64,000 bases of DNA from CADCWK01 sp965218235. GTDB lineage: Bacteria; Chloroflexota; Chloroflexia; Thermomicrobiales; UBA6265. Within the stretch, counting starts at the first letter, position 1; every line of letters begins with the position of its first letter. The notes under the pieces are model-generated. The model saw only the letters and a list, made by a program, of their open reading frames with translations, had not been told where the DNA came from and ran no database searches. Position numbers and translations under genes: made by a program. Where the stretch lies: NCBI GenBank assembly GCA_965218235.1, contig OZ244596.1:992001-1056000 (forward strand), in the 5' to 3' direction. Below, piece after piece: positions 42,400 through 50,862 of this stretch.

Positions 42400-43215
42400 G
42401 TGAGCCTGCTCAGCCGATCCCGTCCGTCGCGTCCGGCCGCCCCACTCCCGATCGAGACAGCTGCCCGGCAAGCGACGGAGACAACCTCCTCCGTCACCGC
42501 CCGGGCGCAGGCAGCGGCCGACCGGCGGCACGAGGCGGCCGAGCGACTGACCGTCCCGGCCTCCGAGGCACTGCTCAGGGGCCAGCGGAGCGTCTGGTTC
42601 GTCGCCGTCGCGCTGACGGCCTTCGCCATCCTCTTCGCCCTGGTCAAGCGCCGCCGGACCGCGGCCGCCGACCTGGCGATCACGATGCGGGTCCAGCGCC
42701 AGCGCCGGCCCTGGGTTCGGCGGGGGATGGGGACGATCTCCTGGCCGGGGTTCCCGCCGCAGAGCCGGCTGATCCCCCCGATCCTCGCCGGACTGTTCTG
42801 GCTGTTCGGGCTCAGGATAGAGGCGTTGTTCCAGCTCGCGGGCTGGGGCACGACCGGGCTGTCCTACCTCTTCAAGCGTTTCATGCGCCGCCCCCGGCCC
42901 GAGCATCCGGAGATCCGGGTCGCGATAGCCAACATCGGCGGCAGCAGCTTCCCGAGCGGCCACGTTCTCGGCTACGTCGGCGTCTACGGGATGCTGGCCT
43001 ATCTCGCCAACGCGTTGATCCGGCCGGCCGGGTTACGGCGTGCGGTCGTCGCCGGTCTGACCGGGCTCATCGCGCTGGTCGGCCCAAGCCGGATCTACCT
43101 CGGTCACCACTGGTTCACCGACGTCCTCGCCTCGTACCTGCTCGGCACGTCGTATCTGCTCGGTCTGGCGACCCTCTACCGCCGGGTGAAAGCCTGGCGC
43201 TCAGTTCTGGCCTGA
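42400..43215 (+). CDS. PAP2-family phosphatase
   Basis: This is a 271-residue lipid phosphatase of the PAP2 superfamily, with about five membrane helices. The three catalytic motifs are all present: KRFMRRPRP, SFPSGH and SRIYLGHHWFTDV. It would remove phosphate from phosphatidic acid or undecaprenyl pyrophosphate at the membrane. I prefer the GTG at 42400 with AAAGGAG ten bases upstream over the ATG at 42307. It lies 58 bp before a diacylglycerol kinase-family gene, so the two probably balance lipid phosphorylation and dephosphorylation. Confidence 0.9.
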   Translation: MSLLSRSRPSRPAAPLPIETAARQATETTSSVTARAQAAADRRHEAAERLTVPASEALLRGQRSVWFVAVALTAFAILFALVKRRRTAAADLAITMRVQRQRRPWVRRGMGTISWPGFPPQSRLIPPILAGLFWLFGLRIEALFQLAGWGTTGLSYLFKRFMRRPRPEHPEIRVAIANIGGSSFPSGHVLGYVGVYGMLAYLANALIRPAGLRRAVVAGLTGLIALVGPSRIYLGHHWFTDVLASYLLGTSYLLGLATLYRRVKAWRSVLA

Positions 43216-43273
43216 GCTGAGCGGTCGGTGACGACCAAGCCGCTGCCGTCGGCAGTTCCCGAGGAGCTCCCGG

Positions 43274-44296
43274 ATGACCAACGCCGACGCCCAGGACGAC
43301 GGCATCGACCACGCGACCGGCGCCGACCGCCGGACGGGCAAGCTCGACCCCCGGATCCGGGTCATCCTCAACCCGAACGCCGGCAGCAAGGCCGGCATCC
43401 CGACCAACATCCGCGACGCCGAGGAGCACGTCCGCTCGCTGATGGCCGAGTTCCACCTGGGCGACGATCTGGTCGTGACACAGTCCGAGGAGGACGCGGT
43501 CGCCGCGACCCGCGACGCGGTCCGGAAGGGTTACGGGACGGTCGCGGCGGCCGGGGGGGACGGCACGATCGGCGAGATCGCCCGGGAACTGCTCCATACG
43601 GAGACGGCGCTGGGGATCCTGCCGCTCGGCAGCGTGATGAACATCGCCCGGATGCTGGACCTGCCCCGCGACCTGTCGGAAGCCGCCCGGACGATCGCCG
43701 ACGCCCGCTCCAGCGAGAGCGTCCGGATCATCGACGTCGGGCGGGCCAACGGCACCGTCTTCTTCGAAGCTGGCTCCGTTGGGATGAACGCGGTGATCTT
43801 CCGGGAGGCCAACCGGTTCGGCGACGGCGACTGGCGGGCGCTGTTCTCCGCCGTCCGGGTCGCCTTCCGATACCGCCCGGCTCGCATGACGATTCGGCTG
43901 GACGACCGGACGATCACCAGCCGGGCGCTGATGGTCGCGGTTGCCAACGGTCCCTACACTGGAATCGGCTTCACCGTCGCGCCCGGCGCCAACCTCGAGG
44001 ACGGCCGGTTCGATGTTCGGCTGTTTCGCCGCTTCTCGCGCTGGGAGCTGGTCAGCCATTTCCGTAGCATCGCCTTCGGCCGGCGGACCTACACCCCGAA
44101 GGTCGAGACGTACCGTTCGCGCTCGGTCCACATCACCAGCGCCTCCCGGCTCCCGGCCCGGGCCGATTCCCACGACCTGGGCGAGACGCCCGTTACCTAC
44201 ACCGTCATCCCCGCCGCCCTGCGGGTCGTCAGTCCGCTGCCGCCGCCGGGCCATGAGCAGGCTGCTAAGGATCCCGAGGTCGTCGCCGACCGTTGA
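43274..44296 (+). CDS. Diacylglycerol kinase-family lipid kinase
   Basis: This 340-residue protein contains a DAGK catalytic domain. It has the NPNAGSKAG start, the nucleotide motif AAGGDGTIGEIARELL (about residue 95) and the LGILPLGSVMNIARML segment. Members phosphorylate diacylglycerol or related lipids with ATP. CCGAGGAG precedes the ATG. The PLGS variant differs from the usual PLGT, as in some other family branches. It follows the PAP2 phosphatase gene in the same operon. The lipid substrate is inferred. Confidence 0.9.
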   Translation: MTNADAQDDGIDHATGADRRTGKLDPRIRVILNPNAGSKAGIPTNIRDAEEHVRSLMAEFHLGDDLVVTQSEEDAVAATRDAVRKGYGTVAAAGGDGTIGEIARELLHTETALGILPLGSVMNIARMLDLPRDLSEAARTIADARSSESVRIIDVGRANGTVFFEAGSVGMNAVIFREANRFGDGDWRALFSAVRVAFRYRPARMTIRLDDRTITSRALMVAVANGPYTGIGFTVAPGANLEDGRFDVRLFRRFSRWELVSHFRSIAFGRRTYTPKVETYRSRSVHITSASRLPARADSHDLGETPVTYTVIPAALRVVSPLPPPGHEQAAKDPEVVADR

Positions 44297-44413
44297 TGAA
44301 AGTGAGAGGACGGCCCGCGAACGGGCTCGAATCCCTCAGCATTCCACCGACCGGGGTTGCGGTCAGCCCGTGATCGGCCAGACGACAACCCTCCCGCAAT
44401 CAGCTGTGCCGCG

Positions 44414-45478
44414 TCATGGATTCCCGGATTGAACGACTCCCGTGACCGCGGGTTCACGGTCGCCGATCTCCACGGGTTCGGGTGTCTCATTGCCTGGAAG
44501 GAAGATTTTTGGCGAGAGGACGATTTCCTGGTACTCCCCGTCGACCCGGTCGGTCCGCTCCAGCAACATCTTCGTCGCCAGTTGGCCCATCGCATAGGAG
44601 GGCTGCACGGCCCGGATCAGCGATTGCGCATGGTCGTCGAGGGCCGAGGTGTCGTGGAACGCCGCGACCGCGATGTCGCCCGGGATGGTCAAACCCGCGT
44701 GGTTGATCGCCCGCACGCCCCCGAGGGCCAACCGGCTGTTCGCAAGCAGGATCGCCTCCGGCCGAACCGGGCTGGCGAGGAGTTCGGTCACCATACGATA
44801 ACCGTCCGCGGGGTCACGGGCACCGATCCGGATCAGTTCAGGGTCGGTCTCGAGGCCAGCGCTTGCCATGGCGTCATGAAAGGCGATCGACCGGCGCTCG
44901 CTTCCGGGATGGGACGAGGGCAGCCCGACGTAGCCAATCCGGCGTGATCCCGACTGGACCAACGCGGCGGTGAGCGCCCGGGCCGCACCCTCAGCGTCGC
45001 TGCGAACGACGTCCGCTATCGGCGCGCGGAGCGTGCGGTGAATCACCACGAACTTCATCCCCTGTCGGTGCAGCCGCTCAAGCTGCCGCTCGCTCGTTGG
45101 GTGGGGTGTCGTGACGATCAGCACGCCGTCCACGCGGCGCCGGAGCAGGCTCTCGACGTAGGCCGCTTCCTTCTCCGGGTCGTTGTCGGTGTTGCAGATG
45201 AAGACGCTGTAGCCATGAGCCCACGCCTCGTCTTCGACTCCGCGCGCGATCGTCGTCCAGAACGAATTGGTGATGTCTGGCAGGACCAGCGCCAGCAGAT
45301 CCGACCGCCGGGACCGGAGGCTACTGGCAACCTGATTGGGAACGTAGCCCAGCTCACTGATCGCCGCCTCGACCCGCTCCCGCGTGGCCGCTCCGACATA
45401 GCCCGACCGGTTGACCACTCTCGACACGGTGATCGACGAAACGCCGGCCCGCTTGGCGATGTCCTTGAGGGTCACCAT
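44414..45478 (-). CDS. LacI-family transcriptional repressor
   Basis: This 354-residue LacI/GalR regulator has the DNA-binding domain LKDIAKRAGVSSITVSRVVNRSGYV and a ligand domain with IGYVGLPSSHPGSERR. The ATG at 45478 has AAGGA nine bases upstream; an earlier start at 45550 has no ribosome site. It is the last gene of the leftward set amidohydrolase-Rieske-LacI and is the best candidate for the TGGTAACGCTACCA operator at 47349-47362, which controls the divergent sugar importer. A 20-bp hairpin separates it from the Rieske gene, so it may also have its own promoter. Confidence 0.92.
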   Translation of the reverse strand: MVTLKDIAKRAGVSSITVSRVVNRSGYVGAATRERVEAAISELGYVPNQVASSLRSRRSDLLALVLPDITNSFWTTIARGVEDEAWAHGYSVFICNTDNDPEKEAAYVESLLRRRVDGVLIVTTPHPTSERQLERLHRQGMKFVVIHRTLRAPIADVVRSDAEGAARALTAALVQSGSRRIGYVGLPSSHPGSERRSIAFHDAMASAGLETDPELIRIGARDPADGYRMVTELLASPVRPEAILLANSRLALGGVRAINHAGLTIPGDIAVAAFHDTSALDDHAQSLIRAVQPSYAMGQLATKMLLERTDRVDGEYQEIVLSPKIFLPGNETPEPVEIGDREPAVTGVVQSGNP

Positions 45479-45634
45479 CCGACGATCCTTCGCTTCGGAA
45501 ACATGGACGTGCGTGATATGGGGGGCATTGCCATGAACCGCACGAGCCAACGAGACCGATGTCTACGGGTTCGTGGGATTGGTATCGCCGTCCGGAACAG
45601 TATGCGGTTCGCGCCAGCCACGGCGCCAATTCGC

Positions 45635-45680
45635 CGACATCCCGGAGCCTGGCCACTAGCGGCCAGGCTCCGGGATGTCG
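45635..45680 (-). other. Perfect 20-bp hairpin between Rieske and LacI genes
   Basis: Arms 45635-45654 and 45661-45680 (CGACATCCCGGAGCCTGGCC) pair without mismatch around ACTAGC. It lies 30 bases past the Rieske stop. No T run on either strand, so it is an unusual terminator, attenuator or processing site. Confidence 0.75.
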
Positions 45681-45710
45681 GGGAGTCCCTGCGTTCTCCG
45701 TTTCGCCGAT

Positions 45711-46118
45711 TCAGACGTGCAGGACGATCCAGCCGTCTTCCACGGTGACCTCGAATGTCTCGACCGACTCATCGTCTTCATCGAACGTCGTCTCGATCGT
45801 GACATCGTAGGCTTTGACCCGGGTCTTGTGCGGGTTGAAGATCGAGCGGCCCGTGGTGATGTCGAACTCCCAGCCGTGCCAGGGGCAACGCAGGATCTCC
45901 CCGTCGCGCGCCCAGATGTATTCGCCTGGTTTCGATGGCATGGTCATGCCCTTGATGGATCCCAGGCAGAGCGGCGCGGCCTGATGTGGGCAGCTGTTGC
46001 GGAGCGCGTAGAACACACTGTCGACATTGAAGACCCCAATCGACCGCCCCCCGGCGTTGACGATCGTGCGCCCACCCGGCGGGACGTCGCTCACCCGACC
46101 AACCTTGTGCCGACCCAC
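45711..46118 (-). CDS. Rieske [2Fe-2S] protein
   Basis: This 135-residue single-domain ferredoxin has full Rieske ligands: Cys43-x-His45 in CPHQAAP and Cys78-x2-His81 in CPWHGWEFD. It has no signal peptide, so it is cytoplasmic and resembles ferredoxin subunits of dioxygenases or nitrite-reductase small chains. No oxygenase or reductase partner is encoded nearby. It lies between the amidohydrolase (51 bp upstream) and LacI genes. It probably donates electrons to an enzyme encoded elsewhere. Confidence 0.9.
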   Translation of the reverse strand: MGRHKVGRVSDVPPGGRTIVNAGGRSIGVFNVDSVFYALRNSCPHQAAPLCLGSIKGMTMPSKPGEYIWARDGEILRCPWHGWEFDITTGRSIFNPHKTRVKAYDVTIETTFDEDDESVETFEVTVEDGWIVLHV

Positions 46119-46169
46119 GGACTCACCCGTCCTTTCCAGTAATCGGTGGAAGATCCGGCCGGAACGACC

Positions 46170-47300
46170 CTAGCCCCCTGCCGCGACGTGGTCGTCAGCG
46201 ACGGAGTCCGGTGCCGGCGGAAGCCCAAGCCACTCGCGCGCATTGCGCGAGAAGATGCGCTCGTGCAGGGCGGGCGGCAGCTTCGGGAAGGCGTGGGTGG
46301 GGGAGTCGAAGTCCCAGTGCGGGTAGTCGCTGGCGAACATCAGGAGGTTCTCGGCGTCCATCATCTCCATGACCTGGAGGAGATGTCTGGGGTTGTCCGG
46401 ATTCTCGATCGGCTGGCTGGAGAATCGCACGTGATCCCGCAGATAGGCCGATGGCGCCTTCGTGAGCCACGGCACCTCCGAGCGGAGCGCCTTCCACTCG
46501 GCATCGAGCCGCCACATCAGGGCGAGGAGCCAGGAGACGCCGCCTTCCGTGAACGTGACGCCGAAGCCGGGGAATCGCTCGAAGACGCCCTCGGTCAGGA
46601 GGCTGACCAGATGCGCCTGGAAGCCGAGCGAGAGGCAGGTGTGCCACTCGATGTAGTGGGTCGGGTAGCCCGGCGATGGCTGGACGTTGATCCCCATCCC
46701 GTCCGTGCCGGGGTGGACGGCGAACCGGAACCCGTGCTCCTGGCAGGCCTCGTAGATCGGATGGTACTGGCGCTGACCGAGGGGCGCCCGGGCGCCGGAA
46801 TCGGTCATCACCTGGACGAAATGGGGGTGACCCGCCCACCGCGCGATCTCCCGTGCCGCAGCGGCCGGATCGTGGATGTTGACCGTGATCGATCCCTTGA
46901 AGACCCCGTCGTTGTTGTACGTCGAGAGCCAGGTATCCGCCAGCCAGTCATTGTAGGCGGCGGCGATCGCGGAGCCGAAGTCAGGATCGGGGTGCACGTT
47001 GCAGAAGGCACGGGGCATCAGGACGGCATAAGCGGTGCCGAACTCGTCGATCAGCTGCTTGCGAAGGAAATCCGGGTCCGACCCGGCCGGACCACCGGCT
47101 GGCGGCGTGCTGTCCAGCCGCGCGCCATGGACCGGGTTGCCGAAGAACCCCCGCCCCCCGCCGCCGAAGCGGTCCCGCCACGGTTGCTTCAGGTAGCCCC
47201 GGATCTCATCGGTGTTAATCGGTGCGGGATGGACATCGCAGTCGATCAACCCGACCCGTCCGGCCGCCTGGACGCGGCCTTCGGTCTCGGTGACGGTCAT
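46170..47300 (-). CDS. Amidohydrolase (amidohydrolase-2 family)
   Basis: This is a 376-residue metal-dependent hydrolase of the ACMSD/γ-resorcylate decarboxylase type. The N-terminal metal motif is LIDCDVHPAP, and C-terminal MFASDYPHWDFDSP supplies an Asp/His site. Members open rings or remove carboxylate groups. The ATG at 47300 is preceded by AGGAGG; the longer frame to 47363 runs through the promoter. It is the first gene of the leftward set and shares its promoter region with the sugar importer operon. With a Rieske protein next door, aromatic or sugar-acid breakdown is possible. Confidence 0.85.
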   Translation of the reverse strand: MTVTETEGRVQAAGRVGLIDCDVHPAPINTDEIRGYLKQPWRDRFGGGGRGFFGNPVHGARLDSTPPAGGPAGSDPDFLRKQLIDEFGTAYAVLMPRAFCNVHPDPDFGSAIAAAYNDWLADTWLSTYNNDGVFKGSITVNIHDPAAAAREIARWAGHPHFVQVMTDSGARAPLGQRQYHPIYEACQEHGFRFAVHPGTDGMGINVQPSPGYPTHYIEWHTCLSLGFQAHLVSLLTEGVFERFPGFGVTFTEGGVSWLLALMWRLDAEWKALRSEVPWLTKAPSAYLRDHVRFSSQPIENPDNPRHLLQVMEMMDAENLLMFASDYPHWDFDSPTHAFPKLPPALHERIFSRNAREWLGLPPAPDSVADDHVAAGG

Positions 47301-47342
47301 CTCCCAACCCTCCTGAGCAACGGAATCCGGATAGGCACCAAC

Positions 47343-47371
47343 TTGACCTGGTAACGCTACCATGATAACGT
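47343..47371 (+). promoter_or_regulatory. LacI-controlled promoter of the third sugar operon
   Basis: TTGACC (47343-47348), 17-base spacer and TAACGT (47366-47371). The spacer begins with TGGTAACGCTACCA (47349-47362), a classic LacI-family operator with central CG. It lies between the divergent amidohydrolase and binding-protein genes. Confidence 0.82.
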
Positions 47372-47535
47372 CACCAGAACCACCAACGCGTCTCCGTGAC
47401 GAAACCAGCAGCAGCAGCGCGAAAGGATCCTTCTCCCGATCGCCGTCGGACCGCCGATCGGAGTTGATCGGCCTGTACGTCGAGTTGCGTTTGGCTCACC
47501 GATCGCAACTCGTTACTCACGAAGGAAACAGTTCA

Positions 47536-48843
47536 ATGATGTCGAATGGTCTGCGCATGACCCGGCGAGCTGTCTTGACGACGATGGCGACCGCCGGAGC
47601 GGTCGCCCACCTCGGTCGCAATGTCCTCAGTCAGGAACCACCAGCGGTCGGTCCGACGTCGTTCATGAACTGGGAGGCGACCGCGGGCACACCAACCGAA
47701 GCCGCTGTCCAGGCCTACATGGCCGAGACGGGCCGCATGGTCGAACTCGTTCCCTCGCCCGGTACGGGTACCGACTACGAGACCAAGCTCCGGACGATGC
47801 TCGCCGGCGGCACGGTTCCCGACGTCATCCGCACGAACGACGACTTCGTGCGCTTCTATTCGACGAAGGACCAGTTCGCCGACCTGACGTCCTACCTCCA
47901 GCGAGATGGCGTCGACCCGGCCAGCTACTACGAGCCGATCTGGAACTTCGCGGCCCAGCCGGATGGCCGCTACACCGCGATGTCGCTGGGCAGCCAGCCC
48001 CGGCTGATCTACTACAACGTCGACATGTTCGAAGCCGCCGGGGTTCCCCTGCCGCCGGCGGACTGGTCGAGCGCCGGTTGGACCTGGGACGATTTCATCG
48101 CGACCGCGCAGGCCCTGACGATCCCCGGCGAACGCTGGGGCGCCCTTGTCTACGACGACACCGGTTGCGAGCAGACCTTCTCCGTCAACAATGGTCTGGC
48201 CGAGGGGATCTACTCAGAGGACGGGCAGACCTTCCTGCTGGCCGAACCGCAGGGCATCGAGGCCATCCAGTGGCTGGCCGATCTCACCCTCGTCCACGGG
48301 GTCCAGCCAGAACGCGGCCTGGTCCGCGATGCCAACAGCGGCAACAACCTCTTCCTGCAGGGCAAGGTCGGCATGATCTTCCGCACCCAGGGGACGATGG
48401 CCTACTTCCAGAACAACGCAATCGGCTTTCGCTTCGACGTCGCCCCGCCCCCGGCCAGGGTCGATCAGAAGCAGGAGGGCAGCCTGATCTGTTACGCCAT
48501 ACCGACCTCGGCCGAGAACCCGGAAGGCGCCTGGCAGCTCCTCAAGTTCCTCAGCGGCCCGACCGGCAGTCAGGTCTTCGCCGACCGAAGCGACTTCATT
48601 CCGGCCTACATCGCCGCCGCCGAGACGATCGCGCCGACCCCCGGTGCGTCCCCGGAGCATCTCGGACTCTTCGCGACCGCCATGGGCTACGGCACGACCA
48701 TCAACTTCACCGAGTTCACCGAGAACGCCCGCAACACGTACCGGCCGCAGCTTGATCTCGTCTGGACAGGCGAATCGACCGCCGAGGAGGTCCTCACCGG
48801 CGTCCGTGGCGAGGTCGAGGACATCCTCAGCGGAGCGTTCTAG
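47536..48843 (+). CDS. Sugar ABC transporter substrate-binding protein (Tat signal)
   Basis: This 435-residue family 1 binding protein has a short Tat-type leader (RMTRRAVLTTMATAG) and the mature start TSFMNWEATAG. The ATG at 47536 follows GAAGGAAAC. It is the first gene of the rightward operon with two permeases and a GHL6-like glycosidase, controlled by the promoter at 47343. A hairpin follows 11 bases after the stop. Its sugar is unknown; the distal glycosidase-like gene suggests an oligosaccharide or glycoside. Confidence 0.93.
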   Translation: MMSNGLRMTRRAVLTTMATAGAVAHLGRNVLSQEPPAVGPTSFMNWEATAGTPTEAAVQAYMAETGRMVELVPSPGTGTDYETKLRTMLAGGTVPDVIRTNDDFVRFYSTKDQFADLTSYLQRDGVDPASYYEPIWNFAAQPDGRYTAMSLGSQPRLIYYNVDMFEAAGVPLPPADWSSAGWTWDDFIATAQALTIPGERWGALVYDDTGCEQTFSVNNGLAEGIYSEDGQTFLLAEPQGIEAIQWLADLTLVHGVQPERGLVRDANSGNNLFLQGKVGMIFRTQGTMAYFQNNAIGFRFDVAPPPARVDQKQEGSLICYAIPTSAENPEGAWQLLKFLSGPTGSQVFADRSDFIPAYIAAAETIAPTPGASPEHLGLFATAMGYGTTINFTEFTENARNTYRPQLDLVWTGESTAEEVLTGVRGEVEDILSGAF

Positions 48844-48854
48844 CGAACCGGACC

Positions 48855-48880
48855 GGTCCGGCGCGAGGTCGCGCCGGACC
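48855..48880 (+). other. Stem-loop after binding-protein gene
   Basis: GGTCCGGCGCG pairs with CGCGCCGGACC around AGGT, an 11-bp perfect stem between the binding-protein stop and the permease start. No T run, so readthrough into the permeases is expected. Confidence 0.78.
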
Positions 48881-48900
48881 GTCCTGGTGAGGTCGCGACG

Positions 48901-49827
48901 ATGGTTGCCGTTTCGAAGCCGCAAGACCGTGCTGTGCCCCGTTCGAGACTCTCTCGCCAGGCCCGTCGCGACCTCGAAGGCTGGCTCTTCATCTCCCCGG
49001 TCGTGATCGGGGTGCTTGGCTTCTATGTCGTCCCGATCCTGGTCTCGCTCTACACCTCGTTCACCAACTGGGACGGTCTCACCCAGCGGGAATGGGTTGG
49101 GTTCTTCAACTATGAGCGGCTCATCATGCGGGACGAGAGCTTCCGGGAATCATTGCGGAACACGCTCGTCTATGTGCTGGGCCACATCCCGCTCACGATC
49201 GGGATCGCGCTCTGCCTTGCCATGCTCTGCAACCGTCCGATGCGCGGCGTCACCTGGTTCCGCACCGCCTTCTTCCTGCCGGTAGTGACGAACGTCGTCG
49301 CGATCAGCCTGGTCTGGGGGTTCTTCTTCTCTCCGGACGATGGCCCCGTCAACTGGTTGCTCGGTGGCGTCGGGATCGACGGGCCCTCCTGGCTGACGGA
49401 TACGCAGTTCGCGATGGCGGCAATCATCATCGTCAGCGTCTGGTTCGGCGTGGGCTACCCGATGGTGATCCTGCTGGCCGGCCTTCAGGGTATCCCCGAG
49501 ACCTACTACGACGCGGCCAAAGTCGATGGCGCGTCGGCCTGGTGGCGGTTCCGCTCGATCACCATCCCACTGCTGACCCCAGTCCTCTTCTTTCTCACGA
49601 TCACCCAGTTCATCTCGTCATTCCAGGTGTTCGGCATCATCTATGTCCTGACGAGCGGGGGCCCGGCCAATTCGACCGAGGTCTACATCCATAACCTCTA
49701 CAAGAACGCCTTCCAGTTCTCCCGGATGGGCTACGCCTCCGCCATGGCCTGGATCCTCTTCGTCATCATCGGTCTGATCAGTTTCCTCCAGTGGCGCATG
49801 CAGAAACACTGGGTCCACTACGACTAG
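48901..49827 (+). CDS. Sugar ABC transporter permease, MalF/UgpA type
   Basis: This 308-residue membrane subunit has about six helices and the EAA loop YDAAKVDGASAWW then ITIP. It has no long external insert, unlike the 19284 permease. GAGGTCG precedes the ATG. It lies 57 bp after the binding-protein gene, with a stem-loop in that gap, and 53 bp before its partner permease. It forms the translocation path with the 49881-50765 product. Confidence 0.93.
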   Translation: MVAVSKPQDRAVPRSRLSRQARRDLEGWLFISPVVIGVLGFYVVPILVSLYTSFTNWDGLTQREWVGFFNYERLIMRDESFRESLRNTLVYVLGHIPLTIGIALCLAMLCNRPMRGVTWFRTAFFLPVVTNVVAISLVWGFFFSPDDGPVNWLLGGVGIDGPSWLTDTQFAMAAIIIVSVWFGVGYPMVILLAGLQGIPETYYDAAKVDGASAWWRFRSITIPLLTPVLFFLTITQFISSFQVFGIIYVLTSGGPANSTEVYIHNLYKNAFQFSRMGYASAMAWILFVIIGLISFLQWRMQKHWVHYD

Positions 49828-49880
49828 GCGCAATGCCCGGGACCACTGCTGGCACCTGAGACACGAGGAAGGATGACTCC

Positions 49881-50765
49881 TTGGCCCAACTGACTCAACC
49901 GATCCCAACCGCGGTCGGCGTCCCGCACAGGCGCGCCACCCGCCGTGTCCTGCGGCAGATTCTGACCGAGGGCTTCTTCTATCTGTTGATGACCGCCCTG
50001 GCGATGATCTTTCTCGCGCCGCTGGCCTGGATGATCACCGCCTCGCTCCGGCTGGAGCGGGAGGTCCTCTCCATCCCACCTGAGTTCATCCCTCGCGAGT
50101 TCCACTGGGAGAACTACCAGCAGGTCTGGGAGGTCATCCCTCGGTTCCTCTACAACAGCGTCAAGCTGGCAGTGTTCAGCGTGGTCGGCGTCCTCTTCGT
50201 CACATCGCTCGCCGCCTACGCCTTCGCCCGGCTCGAATTCCGCGGGCGCAACGTCGCGTTCTCGATCCTGCTCTCGACCCTCATGGTCCCCGGGATCGTC
50301 ACGCTGATCCCGCTCTACATCATCTACCGGGACATCGGGTGGCTCGACACCCATTACCCGCTCTGGGTGCCGCGGGTTCTCCACTCGGTCTTCGCCATCT
50401 TCCTGCTGCGCCAGTTCTTCCTCCAGATCCCGCAGGATCTCGAAGACGCCGCCCGCCTCGACGGGGCGTCGACCTTCGAGATCTACTGGCGGATCATGCT
50501 GCCACAGGTGGTCCCCGCCCTGGCCACCGTCGCGATCTTCACCTTCCTCGACTCCTGGAACGATCTGTTCGGCCCGCTGATCTTCCTCACGTCGACCGAC
50601 CTACAGACGCTCCCGGTGGCGCTCAAGCTCTTCCAGGGCGAGTTCTTCAGCCAGGTCACCGTCCTGATGGCCGCGGCGACGATCTCGATCATTCCCGTCA
50701 TCGTCGTCTACTTCGCCGCCCAGCGCTACTTTCTGAAAGGTATCGTGCTGACAGGACTTAAATAG
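49881..50765 (+). CDS. Sugar ABC transporter permease, MalG type
   Basis: This is the second permease (294 residues) of the third sugar importer, with the EAA loop EDAARLDGASTFE then IMLP and a MalG-like end (RYFLKGIVLTGLK). It starts with TTG at 49881, seven bases after GGAAGGA; no ATG or GTG is better placed. The GHL6-like gene begins 97 bp later with its own good ribosome site. It pairs with the 48901-49827 permease. ATPase not encoded nearby. Confidence 0.93.
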   Translation: MAQLTQPIPTAVGVPHRRATRRVLRQILTEGFFYLLMTALAMIFLAPLAWMITASLRLEREVLSIPPEFIPREFHWENYQQVWEVIPRFLYNSVKLAVFSVVGVLFVTSLAAYAFARLEFRGRNVAFSILLSTLMVPGIVTLIPLYIIYRDIGWLDTHYPLWVPRVLHSVFAIFLLRQFFLQIPQDLEDAARLDGASTFEIYWRIMLPQVVPALATVAIFTFLDSWNDLFGPLIFLTSTDLQTLPVALKLFQGEFFSQVTVLMAAATISIIPVIVVYFAAQRYFLKGIVLTGLK

Positions 50766-50862
50766 AGCACATCAGCCACCGCGCAATCTCGCGGCTCCAG
50801 ACCCGCCCACCCACGGATGGGCGGTCCGTTGTCGTCGTCCGTTTCATTCAAGGAGCAATCCG

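Noticed and set aside
44290..44345. tRNA-like GGGCTCGAATCCCTC segment
   Set aside because: It resembles a T-arm but no acceptor, D-arm or anticodon arm can be paired around it.
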